Below are positions 36,759 to 46,847 of a stretch of DNA of 64,000 bases, one piece after another. A program made the position numbers and the translations under genes. Positions within the stretch are counted from its first letter, which is position 1; every line of letters begins with the position of its first letter. Source of the DNA: Heliobacterium mobile (GTDB lineage: Bacteria > Bacillota > Desulfitobacteriia > Heliobacteriales > Heliobacteriaceae); assembly GCF_009720735.1 (NCBI RefSeq), contig NZ_WNKU01000022.1:1-64000 (forward strand), given 5' to 3'. The notes beneath the pieces were generated by a model. The model was given only the letters and a program-made list of their open reading frames with translations. It made no database searches and had not been told where the DNA came from.

Positions 36759-38192
36759 TTAGGAGTAACGCCGACGCTGCGGCGTCGCCAACAGCCCCAT
36801 CTCGTCGCGGTACTTGGCGACGGTCCGGCGGGAGATTTTAATGCCGCGGGCGCTTAAGGCGTCGGCGATTTGCTGATCGCTGTAAGGCTGATAGGCATCC
36901 TCCTCATCCACCATTTTACGAATGAGCCCCTTGATACTTTCTGCCGATGTTTTAGCTTCTCCCCGTTTATTTTTTACACCGCTGCCGAAAAAAAACTTCA
37001 ATTCGAAAACTCCTCGGGGAGTTTGCACATATTTCCCGGCGATGGCCCGACTGACCGTCGACTCATGAACGCCCACGCTGTCAGCCACATCTTTGAGATT
37101 GAGCGGTTTGAGGAAAGGTAGCCCCTGTTCGAGAAAATCCCGCTGCAGCACGACGATACAATCAACGACTTTATGGAGGGTCAACCGTCGTTGTTCGATG
37201 GCCTTGATCAGCCAGATGGCTGAATTCAGCTTCTGTTCCACATATTTGCGTGTCTCCGGGTCCTGGGGGATTTCTTGCTGGAGCAGGGACCGATAAGTTC
37301 CATTCACCTTCAGTCGGGGTGCTGTGATGTCATTGACCAGGATCACATACTCCCCATCCATCTTCTCAACGACCACATCGGGAAGAACATACCGAACATC
37401 CTTCCCCTGACTGAATCTTCGGCCCGGCTTGGGATCGAGGCGTTTGACGATATCCACCAAGTCTTGCACTTGGCCTGTGGACAGCTTGAGTTTCTGGGCG
37501 ACTCGGGACAGGCGTCCCGCAGCCAGATCGGATAAGTGTTCTTCTAAAATTACATCCAGTTGTGGAGTCAGCATTTCTTGTTGGATCAGTTGGATCCGCA
37601 GGCATTCAGCCAAGTCTCGGGCCGCCACGCCTGGCGGATCAAAGCTTTGAATCAACTGGAGGAGTTCCTGCACATCCCCTTCGGGATATCGCAGCGCCGC
37701 AGCCACTTCGTCCAGAGACAGACGAAAATACCCCTGTTCATCGATGTTTCCGATGATGTATTCACCGATCTGCCGTTGCCCTTCATGCAGGTCGGCCACG
37801 CTCAGTTGCTCACTCAGGTGTTCTTGCAGCGTCGGCGCTTCGTTCAGGAAATAATCATACGATTTTTCTGGACTCGTCCCTCCGAGACCCATCCCGGGAG
37901 CGAAGTCCCGCTGTAGGAATTCTTGCCAATCGGGAGCGGCCTTTTCATCGTCCCCTTGTCCCTGCTCGCCTTGTTCGTAGGTGTCCAAATTCGCTTCCGC
38001 TGTATCAATGGGTTCCTCTTTATCTCCTGATTGTTCTGACAGTTCCAGCAACGGGTTTTGCGTCATTTCCTGTTCGATATAGGTGGAAAGCTCTATCGCG
38101 TTTAGCTGGAGAATCGTAATGGCTTGGCGCAAGTCGGGAGTCATGATGAGTTTCTGCGTCTGTTCCATGTATTGTCCGAGTCCGACAGGCAT
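36759..38192 (-). CDS. rpoN: RNA polymerase sigma-54 factor
   Basis: A 477-residue sigma-54. Region I is a Leu/Gln-rich activator-responsive helix set (LIMTPDLRQAITILQLNAIELSTYI), followed by an acidic linker (about 50-95). The core-binding region comes next, then the helix-turn-helix (VADSVGVHESTVSRAIAGKYV). The C-terminal RpoN box is SRRTVAKYRDEMGLL, which reads the -24 promoter element. The start ATG follows GAGAGGTAGGG. It lies directly upstream of gap on the same strand. No sigma-54 activator (EBP) gene was seen in the window. Element D lies in front of it. Confidence 0.96.
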   Translation of the reverse strand: MPVGLGQYMEQTQKLIMTPDLRQAITILQLNAIELSTYIEQEMTQNPLLELSEQSGDKEEPIDTAEANLDTYEQGEQGQGDDEKAAPDWQEFLQRDFAPGMGLGGTSPEKSYDYFLNEAPTLQEHLSEQLSVADLHEGQRQIGEYIIGNIDEQGYFRLSLDEVAAALRYPEGDVQELLQLIQSFDPPGVAARDLAECLRIQLIQQEMLTPQLDVILEEHLSDLAAGRLSRVAQKLKLSTGQVQDLVDIVKRLDPKPGRRFSQGKDVRYVLPDVVVEKMDGEYVILVNDITAPRLKVNGTYRSLLQQEIPQDPETRKYVEQKLNSAIWLIKAIEQRRLTLHKVVDCIVVLQRDFLEQGLPFLKPLNLKDVADSVGVHESTVSRAIAGKYVQTPRGVFELKFFFGSGVKNKRGEAKTSAESIKGLIRKMVDEEDAYQPYSDQQIADALSARGIKISRRTVAKYRDEMGLLATPQRRRYS

Positions 38193-38253
38193 GTACCAAA
38201 CCCTACCTCTCTAAAATAATCTTCTTTAAAAAAGTAGCACGCAGCACAGCCTA

Positions 38254-38425
38254 GGGGTGCATTGGCGTAGTAAGCGTTTTGGGCGAAGCGGCGTCGTGAG
38301 CGCAGGCTGCGAAGCGTGACTGCGCGCCACGGTTCACATGCAGAATAGCCCAGAGGTTTGGCGCGCTCGCGGAGCAGCCAAGCGAACAGCCGCGCAGCCC
38401 TTAGCGAACGGAGCCGATGCACCCC
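38254..38425 (+). repeat. structured intergenic element D (full length, 172 bp)
   Basis: GGGGTGCATTGGC (38254-38266) pairs with GCCGATGCACCCC (38413-38425), 13 bp with one wobble. The interior is closely similar to element A, sharing GGGCGAAGCGGCGTCGTGAG, CCACGGTTCACATGCAGAAT and AGCGAACAGCCGCG. The inner stem reads GCGCGCC / GGCGCGC where element A has GTGCGCC / GGCGCAC. It lies between the acyltransferase gene and rpoN. Confidence 0.87.
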
Positions 38426-38479
38426 GGGCCAGCACGATGATAGTATTATAAAATGATAGCTTTAGTGTTACTTGTTGTG

Positions 38480-38986
38480 TTACTTTGGCAGCACCTCATA
38501 ATAGGGCGACCGAACGACCCGGGCCGGCACACCGGCCACGAAGCTGTTTGGCGGAACATCGGCTGTAACGACGGCACCGGCGGCTACCACCGCATAATCG
38601 CCGATGGTGATTCCCGGCAAGAGGGTACAGTTAGCGCCGATGACCACCCGGTTGCCGATTTGTACTTCCCCTAACCGGTATTCCCGAAGCAGATATTCAT
38701 GGGCCAGGATGGTCGTGTTATAGCCGATGACACAATCTTCGCCGATCCGGATCATATCGGGGTGGAGGATATCCATCATCACCATGAGCGCCACCGACGT
38801 ATTCGGGCCGATCTGCATCCCCAGCAAGCGACGGTACATCCAGTGTTTCAATCCCAGCAGAGGAGTGTACCGGGCCAGCCAGATGACGATGAAATTTTTG
38901 ATCACCCGGAGAAATGGGACGTTCCGGTAGACAAAGTGGAGGGAATTCTTTCCCTCCACCGGATAGGATCGAGTGTTACGGGCCAT
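38480..38986 (-). CDS. acyltransferase of the left-handed beta-helix (hexapeptide) family
   Basis: A 168-residue protein with an N-terminal membrane-associating helix (VIKNFIVIWLARYTPLLG, about 29-46) and then hexapeptide repeats (IGPNTSV, IGEDCVIGYNTTI, IGNRVVIGANCTLLPGITIGDYAVVAAGAVVTADVP), ending VAGVPARVVR as in NeuD/maltose-acetyltransferase-type enzymes. It probably acetylates a cell-surface or sugar substrate as a trimer. The ATG is 1 base after the whiA stop and has AGGGGG just upstream, so it is coupled to whiA. The substrate is unknown. Confidence 0.88.
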   Translation of the reverse strand: MARNTRSYPVEGKNSLHFVYRNVPFLRVIKNFIVIWLARYTPLLGLKHWMYRRLLGMQIGPNTSVALMVMMDILHPDMIRIGEDCVIGYNTTILAHEYLLREYRLGEVQIGNRVVIGANCTLLPGITIGDYAVVAAGAVVTADVPPNSFVAGVPARVVRSPYYEVLPK

Positions 38987-38989
38987 CAG

Positions 38990-39949
38990 TTACCCCCTTG
39001 CTGTGCCGGACATGTTCCGGGACAGTTCCTCGGCCAGGCTTTCGAGCTTGCGCAAGCGGTGGTTGACGCCCGATTTGCCGACGGGGGGAGTGATCATCTG
39101 GCCCAATTCCTTCAAGCTCGCGTCGGGAAACTGCAGCCGCAGTTCAGCGATCTCTCGTAGTTGCGGCGCTAGTTTGTCCAGTCCCATGTTGCGGATGACG
39201 AACTGAATCATCTCCACCTGGCGCAGGGCAGCGTTTACCGTCTTATTCAAGTTGGCCGTTTCACAGTTGACGAGGCGGTTCACCTGGTTGCGCATCCCTT
39301 TGACGATGCGCACGTTTTCAAAGTTTAGCAGTGCCGTGTGGGCACCGATAATATTCAACATTTCGACGATCTGTTCACTCTCTTTTAGATAAACGATGTG
39401 CCACCCCTTGCGCTGGCTCACCTTGGCAGCGAGGCCAAACTTATGCAAAAGGTCTGAAAGGATTTGCGCATGAGTCTCGTCGTTCGTGATGATCTCGAGG
39501 TGATACGTTCCTTCAGGACTGTTGACAGAACCTCCACCGAGAAAGGCCCCCCGCAGGTAGGCCCGGCGGCAGCATTGCCGTTTGAGCAAATCTGCCCGGG
39601 GTTCGAAAGAAAAACTTCCTTCGCTGTCGGTGATGCCCAATTCCTGTAGCACATCGCGCCCCTCGATTCGCGTCGGCAGCGAGATGACATAGACATTGCT
39701 TTTTCGTAACCGCCGTTTGCGGCGGACCATGATCTGGGTCTGCAGTCCGAAGACCGATTTGATCAACCGGAATATCTTCCGGGCTGAACTGGCGCTTTCC
39801 GTCGTAATCGTCAGGGAAACGCCCATCTCCCGGCTGATCTGGAGCGACCCGTCCATACGAAAAAGAGAGGCCAGTTCAGCCAACTGGCAGCATCTTCGGC
39901 GAGGAATCAGCCGGGCCAGTTCTTCTTTAGTTTCCACGGAAAAAGACAC
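38990..39949 (-). CDS. whiA: DNA-binding protein WhiA
   Basis: A 319-residue protein with an N-terminal LAGLIDADG-like fold ([35 protein letters not shown]) and a C-terminal helix-turn-helix ([32 protein letters not shown]). In Streptomyces it controls sporulation septation; in B. subtilis it influences division and chromosome segregation. GTG at 39949 is chosen (GGGGAG about 10 bases upstream; (M)[12 protein letters not shown] is the usual start). It follows yvcK immediately, in the standard rapZ-yvcK-whiA order. Confidence 0.95.
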   Translation of the reverse strand: MSFSVETKEELARLIPRRRCCQLAELASLFRMDGSLQISREMGVSLTITTESASSARKIFRLIKSVFGLQTQIMVRRKRRLRKSNVYVISLPTRIEGRDVLQELGITDSEGSFSFEPRADLLKRQCCRRAYLRGAFLGGGSVNSPEGTYHLEIITNDETHAQILSDLLHKFGLAAKVSQRKGWHIVYLKESEQIVEMLNIIGAHTALLNFENVRIVKGMRNQVNRLVNCETANLNKTVNAALRQVEMIQFVIRNMGLDKLAPQLREIAELRLQFPDASLKELGQMITPPVGKSGVNHRLRKLESLAEELSRNMSGTARG

Positions 39950-39956
39950 GGCGAGT

Positions 39957-41345
39957 TCACTCCCCAAGCCGACTTTCGGCTCGATTCGACAAGGAACGGG
40001 GTAAAAAATCTCGGGATAGTTTGCGTCGAAAAAGCATGCGGTCGATAAAACCGACCCCGCTTTGCCGTTCCTTCTCCCGGATGACCAGGCTCATGATCGC
40101 CTGGGCCAACCGAATCGGATCGTGGCGGACGAGGTTCTGCTTATTGATGAGCCGAGCCCGGATGACTTTACATCCTTGTTTTTCTAAGTACTTTACATCG
40201 ATCACGACCGGTTTTTGTCCCTTTTCTTCGTACTTGTGCAGTAGCACTTTCGGAACCGCTTCCGTATTGACGATGATCGCATCGACCAGACCGGGACCGC
40301 AGTGTCGGTGAATAGCAGCTACGTGGCGCGAGGCCGTGTAGCCGTCCGTCTCTCCCGGTTGGGTCATGACGTTGCACACATAAATCTTGGTTGCCTGGCT
40401 TTTATGAAGCGCCTGGCAGATATCTTGCACGAGCAAATTGGGGATGACGCTCGTGTAGAGGCTTCCCGGCCCTAAGATGATCGCATCGGCTTCCTCAATG
40501 GCTTGCAAGGTTTGTGCTAGAGGAACACAGTCGACGGGATCGAGATAGACTCGCTTGATGGCGGCCTCGGCACTGGTGATGGCGGTTTCCCCGCGCACAT
40601 GGCTCCCGTCAGCCAATTCGGCGCAAAGGGTGATGTTCGAGAGCGTCGAAGGCCATACGCGGCCCCGGATGGCAAGGATCCGGCTCATCAAGGAAACAGC
40701 TTTTTCGAAACTTCCCGCTGATTCGGCAGCTCCCGCTAGGAGCAGATTGCCCAAGTTGTGGCCTTTCAGACCTTCTCCCTGTTGAAAGCGGTAGTTCAAC
40801 ACCTGATCCATGTCTGATTCCGTATCAGCTAACGCCACCAGACAGTTGCGGATATCGCCCGGGGCAACGATGCCGAAATCGTCCCGGAGACGGCCCGAGC
40901 TACCGCCGTCATCAGAGACGGTGACGATGGAAGTGAGGTTGGACGTATACTCCTTTAAGCCTCGCAACATGACCGACAAGCCGGTGCCGCCGCCAATGAC
41001 GACGACCTTCGGGCCTCGCTCGAGCGAGCGGCGTCGGTAGAGCACTTCCACGAGCTTGCTGTCCATCTCCGGGCGCAAGACTTGTGATATGGATCGAACC
41101 ATGGCCATAAAGCCGTAAATATGCATGAACAAGCCTGCCATAAAAATGAGCAAGCTGATCAATCCAAGGGGTATCGGTTCACGGGGAAGGGAAATCTTTC
41201 GCAGACTGGTCTCCAGGTAGCCAAAAAATTCACCGTCAAAAGCCAAAGAGATGCTAGCTCCGGCCAAGAGCAGGCCGAAGAAAGACAAGGCCATCCACCG
41301 TTTGACTTTCAGCCCGGGATAAAACCACATGATGACCGATTTCAC
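39957..41345 (-). CDS. yvcK: gluconeogenesis factor YvcK/GlmR with N-terminal membrane helices
   Basis: A 462-residue protein. Two N-terminal transmembrane helices (about residues 18-36 and 60-82) precede the UPF0052/CofD-like domain: [76 protein letters not shown], and [14 protein letters not shown]. In Bacillus the protein binds UDP-GlcNAc and adjusts carbon flow into the cell wall. The B. subtilis form lacks the membrane helices, while many clostridial ones have them. It starts with GTG overlapping the rapZ stop. Confidence 0.94.
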   Translation of the reverse strand: MKSVIMWFYPGLKVKRWMALSFFGLLLAGASISLAFDGEFFGYLETSLRKISLPREPIPLGLISLLIFMAGLFMHIYGFMAMVRSISQVLRPEMDSKLVEVLYRRRSLERGPKVVVIGGGTGLSVMLRGLKEYTSNLTSIVTVSDDGGSSGRLRDDFGIVAPGDIRNCLVALADTESDMDQVLNYRFQQGEGLKGHNLGNLLLAGAAESAGSFEKAVSLMSRILAIRGRVWPSTLSNITLCAELADGSHVRGETAITSAEAAIKRVYLDPVDCVPLAQTLQAIEEADAIILGPGSLYTSVIPNLLVQDICQALHKSQATKIYVCNVMTQPGETDGYTASRHVAAIHRHCGPGLVDAIIVNTEAVPKVLLHKYEEKGQKPVVIDVKYLEKQGCKVIRARLINKQNLVRHDPIRLAQAIMSLVIREKERQSGVGFIDRMLFRRKLSRDFLPRSLSNRAESRLGE

Positions 41346-42247
41346 GCCCGCTCGTTCCCTCCCCGATCTTTCTCGATGTCCCGGTGCTTGACGGTGACGG
41401 CATATTCCTGCTTGGCTAACGCGGCCGCAAGGCGGTTAGCCAACGTGACGGAGCGGTGTTTTCCTCCGGTGCATCCGATACCGATGACCAGATGGGTTTT
41501 CCCCTCTTTGATATAGTGAGGGATGAGAAACCGCAGCAGCGAGTAGTATTTGCGCAGAAAAAGCCGTGTCGTCGGTGACGAGAGGACGAACTCTTGGACC
41601 GGTTCGTCATTGCCCGTCAGAGGACGCAAGTTCGGATCGTAGAAAGGATTGGGCAAAAATCGTACATCCATCAAGAGGTCTGCGTCCCGGGGAGTTCCAT
41701 ATTTGTAACCGAAGGACATGACGGTGATGCGCATGCGTTTGCTCTGTTCGTCTTTCCCGAACAGTTCGATCACCTGGGCCTTCAGCTGCTGTGACGAAAG
41801 GTCTGTCGTATCGATGATTTTATTCGCCTGGCCTCGCAGGTCCGTGAGCATCTGCCGTTCCAGCTTGATGCCGTCGAAGATGCGAGAGCTATCGGATAGA
41901 GGATGACGGCGCCGTGATTCTTTATAGCGCCGGATCAGCGTTTCGTCGGAGGCCTCTAAGAAGAGAATCTCACATTCGATCCCCTGTGCCCCTAAGTTAT
42001 GCAATCCGTCGCTAAGGGTGCCGAAAAACTCTCCGCCGCGAATGTCGATGACCAAAGCCACCTTGTTGATTTTCCCTTTGGACTGGACGATCAATTCGCC
42101 AAACTTCGGCAGCAGATTCGGCGGCAAATTGTCTACACAAAAGAATCCTAGATCTTCCAAGGCACGGACGGCGTGGGTTTTCCCCGCTCCGGAAAGACCC
42201 GTGATGATGACCATTTGTATCTTCGGTTTATCCACTTTTTTTTCCAT
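41342..42247 (-). CDS. rapZ: RNase adapter / nucleotide-binding protein RapZ (YvcJ)
   Basis: A 301-residue P-loop protein: Walker A GLSGAGKT at residues 17-24, then [15 protein letters not shown] and DIRGGEFF. The C-terminal domain has [38 protein letters not shown] and HRDIEKD. In E. coli RapZ controls glmS mRNA decay and binds glucosamine-6-phosphate; in Bacillus YvcJ influences competence. The start ATG follows GAGGGATTT. First gene of the rapZ-yvcK-whiA run, with 113 bases to malQ upstream. Confidence 0.95.
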   Translation of the reverse strand: MEKKVDKPKIQMVIITGLSGAGKTHAVRALEDLGFFCVDNLPPNLLPKFGELIVQSKGKINKVALVIDIRGGEFFGTLSDGLHNLGAQGIECEILFLEASDETLIRRYKESRRRHPLSDSSRIFDGIKLERQMLTDLRGQANKIIDTTDLSSQQLKAQVIELFGKDEQSKRMRITVMSFGYKYGTPRDADLLMDVRFLPNPFYDPNLRPLTGNDEPVQEFVLSSPTTRLFLRKYYSLLRFLIPHYIKEGKTHLVIGIGCTGGKHRSVTLANRLAAALAKQEYAVTVKHRDIEKDRGGNERA

Positions 42248-42360
42248 AAATCCCTCACAGGTCCTACATCCAGTAATAAAATCCGGGGGCGGAACATCTA
42301 TGAACAGGCCCCAGTTTATTTTATCACATTCAACGGCTCTTGCTCTTTTGTTTTTCCCGT

Positions 42361-43851
42361 CTACCTCCCGTAAAGTTTCGTCAGCCGGGCCAGCTTGACG
42401 ACGAGCCGTTCAGGGAGCATCGGCCATTGAAACCGCCAGAGCCAATTACCGTCGGTCGTACCGGGAAAGTTGAAGCGAGCGCCGCTGTCTAACGAAAGAA
42501 TGTCTTGCATCGGAAAAACGGCGGCATCAGCGACGGAGGACAAGGCAAGGCGAATAAAGTCCCATACCACATCCTGTCCATCACTGTTCAGGTACTCCAA
42601 GGCATGCGCCCGGTCACTCGATGAGGCTTGATCAAACCAGCCCCGGGTCGTGTCATTGTCATGAGTGCCCGTGTAGACGACACAGTTGTTCGGGTACCGA
42701 TAAGGAATAAAGTCATTATCCTCATTGGAGTCAAAGGCAAACTGCAATACCTTGATGCCGGGATAGGCAAACTGCTCCCGCAATTGCACCACTTCCGGCG
42801 TGATGACGCCCAGGTCCTCCACGATCAGCGGCAGTGAACCGAGTTCCTGCTCCAGGGCCTGAAAGAGCGCCGCACCCGGTCCTTTTCTCCAGATTCCCTT
42901 CTCGGCTGTTTCGTCTTCGTAGGGGATCGCGTAATAGGCCTCAAATCCGCGAAAGTGATCGAGACGGATCAGATCGACCATGGACAAGGTGTGGCGGATG
43001 CGCTCGATCCACCAGCGATAGCCGGTCCTGGCCATGCTCTCCCAGTCATAGATGGGGTTTCCCCAAAGCTGTCCTTTGGCATTGAAATAATCGGGCGGTA
43101 CTCCGCCCACTTCGAGAGGCAACCCCCGTTGATCTAACCGGAACAGTTCGCGCCTTCCCCAGGTATCGGCGCTGTCCATAGCCACATAGATCGGTAGATC
43201 ACCGATGATCTGAATTCCTTTTTCATTGGCATAAGCTTTCAGGGCCTGCCACTGGTGAAAAAAGACGTATTGCACGAACTTATGAAATTCGATCTCTTCG
43301 CCGAAGCGAGAGACAAAATCCGAGATGGCACCTTTATCGCCGCGAGCATATTCGTCAGCCCAGTCTGTCCAGGCCCGCTCATGATGGGCCTCTTTTAAGG
43401 CCATGTATAAGGCGAATTCATCAAGCCAAGTCCCATGGTGTCCGCAAAAGCGCTTATAATCATCGCGCCAACGGTCCGTCTCTAGAAAGTGACGAAAAGC
43501 CGACCGCAAGAACCGATCGCTCTCGCCCTTCGAGCGGGCAAAGTCGACGGAGTCTTGAAGACGTTCGGACAACTCCGGCAGTTCATCCTTGCGCAGCAGC
43601 CCTTCTTGATAGAGCTTCTCGGGGCTGATCAGCGAGGGATTTCCGGCGAAGGCCGAGAGCCCCGAGTAAGGAGAATTACCAAAACCGGTCGGTCCCAAAG
43701 GCAAGACCTGCCAGAGGCTTTGCCCGGCAGCTTGCAAGAAATCCACAAACCGATAGGCTTCCAACCCTAAGTTTCCGATGCCGTTCGCTCCCGGCAGGGA
43801 TGTGGGATGCAGGAGAACTCCACTTGCCCGTCTGGAAAAGACCTTTGTCAA
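42361..43851 (-). CDS. malQ: 4-alpha-glucanotransferase (amylomaltase)
   Basis: A 496-residue GH77 enzyme that moves maltosyl or longer glucan units between chains. The family blocks are [21 protein letters not shown] at the N-terminus, [29 protein letters not shown], and [17 protein letters not shown] with the nucleophilic aspartate. [12 protein letters not shown] has the acid/base glutamate, and [13 protein letters not shown] the third aspartate. It overlaps the GH13 gene by 4 bases (43848-43851), so the two make one glycogen/maltodextrin operon. All catalytic residues are present. Confidence 0.96.
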   Translation of the reverse strand: MTKVFSRRASGVLLHPTSLPGANGIGNLGLEAYRFVDFLQAAGQSLWQVLPLGPTGFGNSPYSGLSAFAGNPSLISPEKLYQEGLLRKDELPELSERLQDSVDFARSKGESDRFLRSAFRHFLETDRWRDDYKRFCGHHGTWLDEFALYMALKEAHHERAWTDWADEYARGDKGAISDFVSRFGEEIEFHKFVQYVFFHQWQALKAYANEKGIQIIGDLPIYVAMDSADTWGRRELFRLDQRGLPLEVGGVPPDYFNAKGQLWGNPIYDWESMARTGYRWWIERIRHTLSMVDLIRLDHFRGFEAYYAIPYEDETAEKGIWRKGPGAALFQALEQELGSLPLIVEDLGVITPEVVQLREQFAYPGIKVLQFAFDSNEDNDFIPYRYPNNCVVYTGTHDNDTTRGWFDQASSSDRAHALEYLNSDGQDVVWDFIRLALSSVADAAVFPMQDILSLDSGARFNFPGTTDGNWLWRFQWPMLPERLVVKLARLTKLYGR

Positions 43852-45341
43852 TTGTTTCGCCTCACTTCCAAAATGACCGATTGAAGTGGTGCCAAATACA
43901 GGGCCACCTGCTCAGGGGGCCTCCCCGTTGACAGCGAAATGACAATCCCTGAATCCAACAGGTCGACCAGTTCCCCTTCTTGTTCACCGTCATAAACCTC
44001 TGGCGGCACTTGGAACTGGACCGATTCGGCTTGTGGTTCCGCATTAAAGTTGATCATGACGAGAGCCATAGCATCGCCCTGCTTGCGAAGGAAGGCGGAC
44101 ACCTTTCGGCTGCTCGTCGGGAAGAAGCGAACCTCTTCTCCCTGTAGATATGCCTTAGTACTGCGTATGGCCAAAACGTGGCGATACCATGCCAGCAGTT
44201 CCGGGTGGGTTTGAAAATCGATCGGGCGGAATTCGTTCTCGCCAAAATTCCCTTCGAATAGCGGCGGACGGATGTAGGCGCCGTTTTCTTGTCCTGCATA
44301 AAGCATCGGCACGCCAGGCAAAGTCAAAGCGAGCAGAAAAGGGGGCTTTGACCGTTCGATCCCGCCGTACATGATGACGCTGCGCACTTCGTCATGGTTT
44401 TCCGTGTAGCGCACCATGCTGGTTCCCCTTGGGTAATGACTATATTCCCAGTTGATCTTGTCTTCGATATAACGGATCTCGAAATAGGGATCGCTATGCC
44501 GGATATCATGGTGCAGACTCTTTAATTGGTTATAGAGTTCAAAGGCGTAGACGCCGTCAAATCCGCTCTCCAGCAGCTCTTTCAGCCGTTCATAAGCCTC
44601 TGCGACAAAGACGATTTCCGGTTTGAGACCTTTGACCTGGGAGATGGCTTTTTGCCAAAACTCCAAGGGAACCCAGTGGGCAAAATCACAGCGGTATCCG
44701 TCGATATCAAACTCTTTGACCCAATACTTTAGGACAGAGATCATGTATTGCCACATGGCTTCCCGGATCTGATCGTCTACGTAGCGAAGCCTTTCGAAGT
44801 TCGGTTTCCCGGGAATGGGAATTCCGTAATTCAGTTCTGCCGTATCGGACCAGTCTTGATTCGACGGAATCGGATAGGGACCCCCCGACCAAAGAAACCA
44901 TTCCGGGTGGTAGCCTCCCTTTTCAGGAGGGTTCGCCGGATCGAGGAGCACATTATCTGGGGCGCAGTGGTTGCCGACAAAATCCAAAAGCACCTGCATC
45001 CCCAAGCTATGGGCTTCGCGGACAAGATCTCGAAACTGCTCTTTCCCCCACTGGGCCCGTTCCTCCTCAGAGGCTGGTTCCCTCCCTTCTAGCTCAATAT
45101 ATTCTGGAGCGATCCCTTTATAATCGGCGATGGCGTAGGGGGAACCGGCGATCCCCTTGCGCTGGATCTGACCTGACGGTTGAATCGGCAGAAGGTATAA
45201 GGTGTTGACCCCTAGGGATTGGATGCGGGGAAGATCCCTTTGAATATCGCGGAAAGTGCCGAACTTGCCTTTTTTCATTCCGTATACGCGAGGGTAAATC
45301 TGATAAATGATAGCCGATCGAAACCACGGAGGAGCGCCCAC
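43848..45341 (-). CDS. GH13 alpha-amylase family glycosidase
   Basis: A 497-residue intracellular (no signal peptide) alpha-glucan enzyme. The GH13 regions are DFVGNHCAPDN (region I), DGYRCDFAHWVP with the nucleophile Asp (II), FVAEAY with the acid/base Glu (III) and YTENHDEVRS with the transition-state Asp (IV); a C-terminal beta domain follows (about 410-495). It may be an alpha-amylase, maltodextrin hydrolase or a glucan-modifying enzyme. Start is GTG with GGGAG 7 bases upstream. It is the first gene of a two-gene unit with malQ. Confidence 0.93.
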   Translation of the reverse strand: MGAPPWFRSAIIYQIYPRVYGMKKGKFGTFRDIQRDLPRIQSLGVNTLYLLPIQPSGQIQRKGIAGSPYAIADYKGIAPEYIELEGREPASEEERAQWGKEQFRDLVREAHSLGMQVLLDFVGNHCAPDNVLLDPANPPEKGGYHPEWFLWSGGPYPIPSNQDWSDTAELNYGIPIPGKPNFERLRYVDDQIREAMWQYMISVLKYWVKEFDIDGYRCDFAHWVPLEFWQKAISQVKGLKPEIVFVAEAYERLKELLESGFDGVYAFELYNQLKSLHHDIRHSDPYFEIRYIEDKINWEYSHYPRGTSMVRYTENHDEVRSVIMYGGIERSKPPFLLALTLPGVPMLYAGQENGAYIRPPLFEGNFGENEFRPIDFQTHPELLAWYRHVLAIRSTKAYLQGEEVRFFPTSSRKVSAFLRKQGDAMALVMINFNAEPQAESVQFQVPPEVYDGEQEGELVDLLDSGIVISLSTGRPPEQVALYLAPLQSVILEVRRNN

Positions 45342-45460
45342 GGAATCACTCCCACTTCTTCAAATCTTATGGCGATGGCTCTACGAACGATTCTGTATAT
45401 GGACTATTTCTCTTAGGTGGCATTCTTATCCTTCCCACCTTTGCCAATGGTTTGCACAGA

Positions 45461-45496
45461 AAAAGCGGGAGACCCTGCCATGGGTTCCCCCGCTTC
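45461..45496 (-). terminator. intrinsic terminator of the HAD phosphatase gene
   Basis: GCGGGAGACCC (45465-45475) pairs with GGGTTCCCCCGC (45482-45493) with one wobble or bulge, followed by TTTTT on the minus strand. Confidence 0.8.
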
Positions 45497-45561
45497 ATTT
45501 GAAAAAGCAATTGCGAATAGGATCATTCGGAAGAACCCCCGAGTTCCAGCCGGAATATAAG

Positions 45562-46368
45562 TTATTCCCCGAAGACCCACCGACGAAGCGCGACGGCAAC
45601 CCCATCGTCCTCATTGGTCGTCGTCACCCAGTCAGCAACCGCTTTCGCTTCCTCTACACCGTTGCCCATGGCCACACCGACACCGGCGTACTTCAGCATG
45701 TCCAGGTCATTATAAGAGTCGCCGATAGCCATCGTCGCTTCTCGGGGGATTTGCAGCCGGTCAGCTAAGAACGCTAAAGCACTTCCCTTCCCGGCGTTAC
45801 GATTCATGAACTCCAAATAGTAGGGTTTCGAACGGGTGATGTAGATCGCGCCCCCCCACTTTTGGCGGGCCTGTTCCTCGACGTTGGTCAAATGGTCGGG
45901 ATCCCCAATGGCTAATATTTTGGTCGTAGATCCTTTTTCCAGCAGAGCCCCATGGTCCTTCGTCAACGTGACAGGCACCTTGGCGAGCCCTATGTAGCCG
46001 AAGGCCTCTGGATCGATCTTTTCCATGTGCAGGTGATCATCAATATATAAGTTTATATGCAGATGTTCCTCTTTCAGAAGATCGACGATTTCCCTCGCCG
46101 GCTCCGGAGGGACCGGTACATGGTAGAGTAGTTCGTCATTGCCAGCCTCTTTTACCATAGCCCCTTGGTACACGATTAAGGGCAGATCGATGCCTAACTG
46201 GCGGGCAAAAGGGATGGCCGCTCGGAACATACGCCCTGTGGCTAACGTCACGAGCACCCCTCGCCGTTGAGCCTCTTCAATCGCGTTCCGAACGGCCGGA
46301 GCGACCTGCAGATCCGGTGTAAGCAAGGTATCATCCATATCGATGGCAACGAGTCGAATGTTGGGCAA
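45562..46368 (-). CDS. Cof-type HAD-IIB family phosphatase
   Basis: A 268-residue HAD hydrolase with motif I AIDMDDTLL (nucleophile Asp), motif II LATGR, the conserved lysine region, and motif III/IV GDSYNDLDMLKYAGVGVAMGN. A type IIB cap lies in the middle (about 85-190). Such enzymes dephosphorylate sugar phosphates or cofactors such as PLP and FMN; the exact substrate is unknown. The start is TTG with a GGGGGG run 7 bases upstream. It lies between the amylase operon and the YvlD-like gene on the same strand. Confidence 0.92.
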   Translation of the reverse strand: MPNIRLVAIDMDDTLLTPDLQVAPAVRNAIEEAQRRGVLVTLATGRMFRAAIPFARQLGIDLPLIVYQGAMVKEAGNDELLYHVPVPPEPAREIVDLLKEEHLHINLYIDDHLHMEKIDPEAFGYIGLAKVPVTLTKDHGALLEKGSTTKILAIGDPDHLTNVEEQARQKWGGAIYITRSKPYYLEFMNRNAGKGSALAFLADRLQIPREATMAIGDSYNDLDMLKYAGVGVAMGNGVEEAKAVADWVTTTNEDDGVAVALRRWVFGE

Positions 46369-46472
46369 AAGAAATCCCCCCCAAAAAGTAGCTATCTTAT
46401 AAAAACTAAGTTACCAAGTGAGCAGTAACAAAGCCTTTGGCCTTCGAAGCGAAACCGTCTCCTTCGCTGTTC

Positions 46473-46817
46473 TCAGTCTTCACTGACAAACCAAGAGAGT
46501 ACCATGCTGATCACGGACAGCACCAAAGAGCCGAAAAAGGCCGCCCAAAACCCGGAGACGTCAAATCCCCGAACGAGACCGCTGACCATTTGCAGCATGA
46601 GGCCGTTGATCACCAGGGTAAAGAGCCCTAGCGTCAGCACATTCAGCGGTAAGGTGAACAAGATGACGATGGGCCGGATGATCGCGTTGACGACGCCCAA
46701 CACGAGCGCAGCAAAAAAAGCCGGTGCGATCCCTGTGATATGAATCCCCGGGATAAACCACGCTGTCAGTGCCAAGGCGAGCGTGTTAAGCAGCCAGCGA
46801 AGAACTAATGAGTTCAT
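46473..46817 (-). CDS. phage holin family / YvlD-like four-TM membrane protein
   Basis: A 114-residue protein with four hydrophobic helices: LVLRWLLNTLALALTAWFIP, ITGIAPAFFAALVLGVVNAI, IVILFTLPLNVLTLGLFTLVING and FWAAFFGSLVLSVISMVLSWF. The IRP...LPLNVLTLGLF..VING block is typical of the YvlD / mycobacterial 4TMS holin-like family, which is chromosomal and not a sign of a prophage. The role is likely membrane stress related (inference). It sits 30 bases after uvrC on the same strand. Confidence 0.9.
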   Translation of the reverse strand: MNSLVLRWLLNTLALALTAWFIPGIHITGIAPAFFAALVLGVVNAIIRPIVILFTLPLNVLTLGLFTLVINGLMLQMVSGLVRGFDVSGFWAAFFGSLVLSVISMVLSWFVSED

Positions 46818-46847
46818 CGGCGCCGCCTCCCTTCCTTTCCGTAATCC

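Noticed and set aside
38141-38422. Open frame of 93 codons across element D (minus strand)
   Set aside because: It is produced by the GC-rich structured repeat, overlaps rpoN, and the related elements A, B and C do not keep the frame.
46473-46817. Possible prophage marker (holin-like protein)
   Set aside because: The YvlD-like 4TMS family is chromosomal and no other phage gene is nearby.
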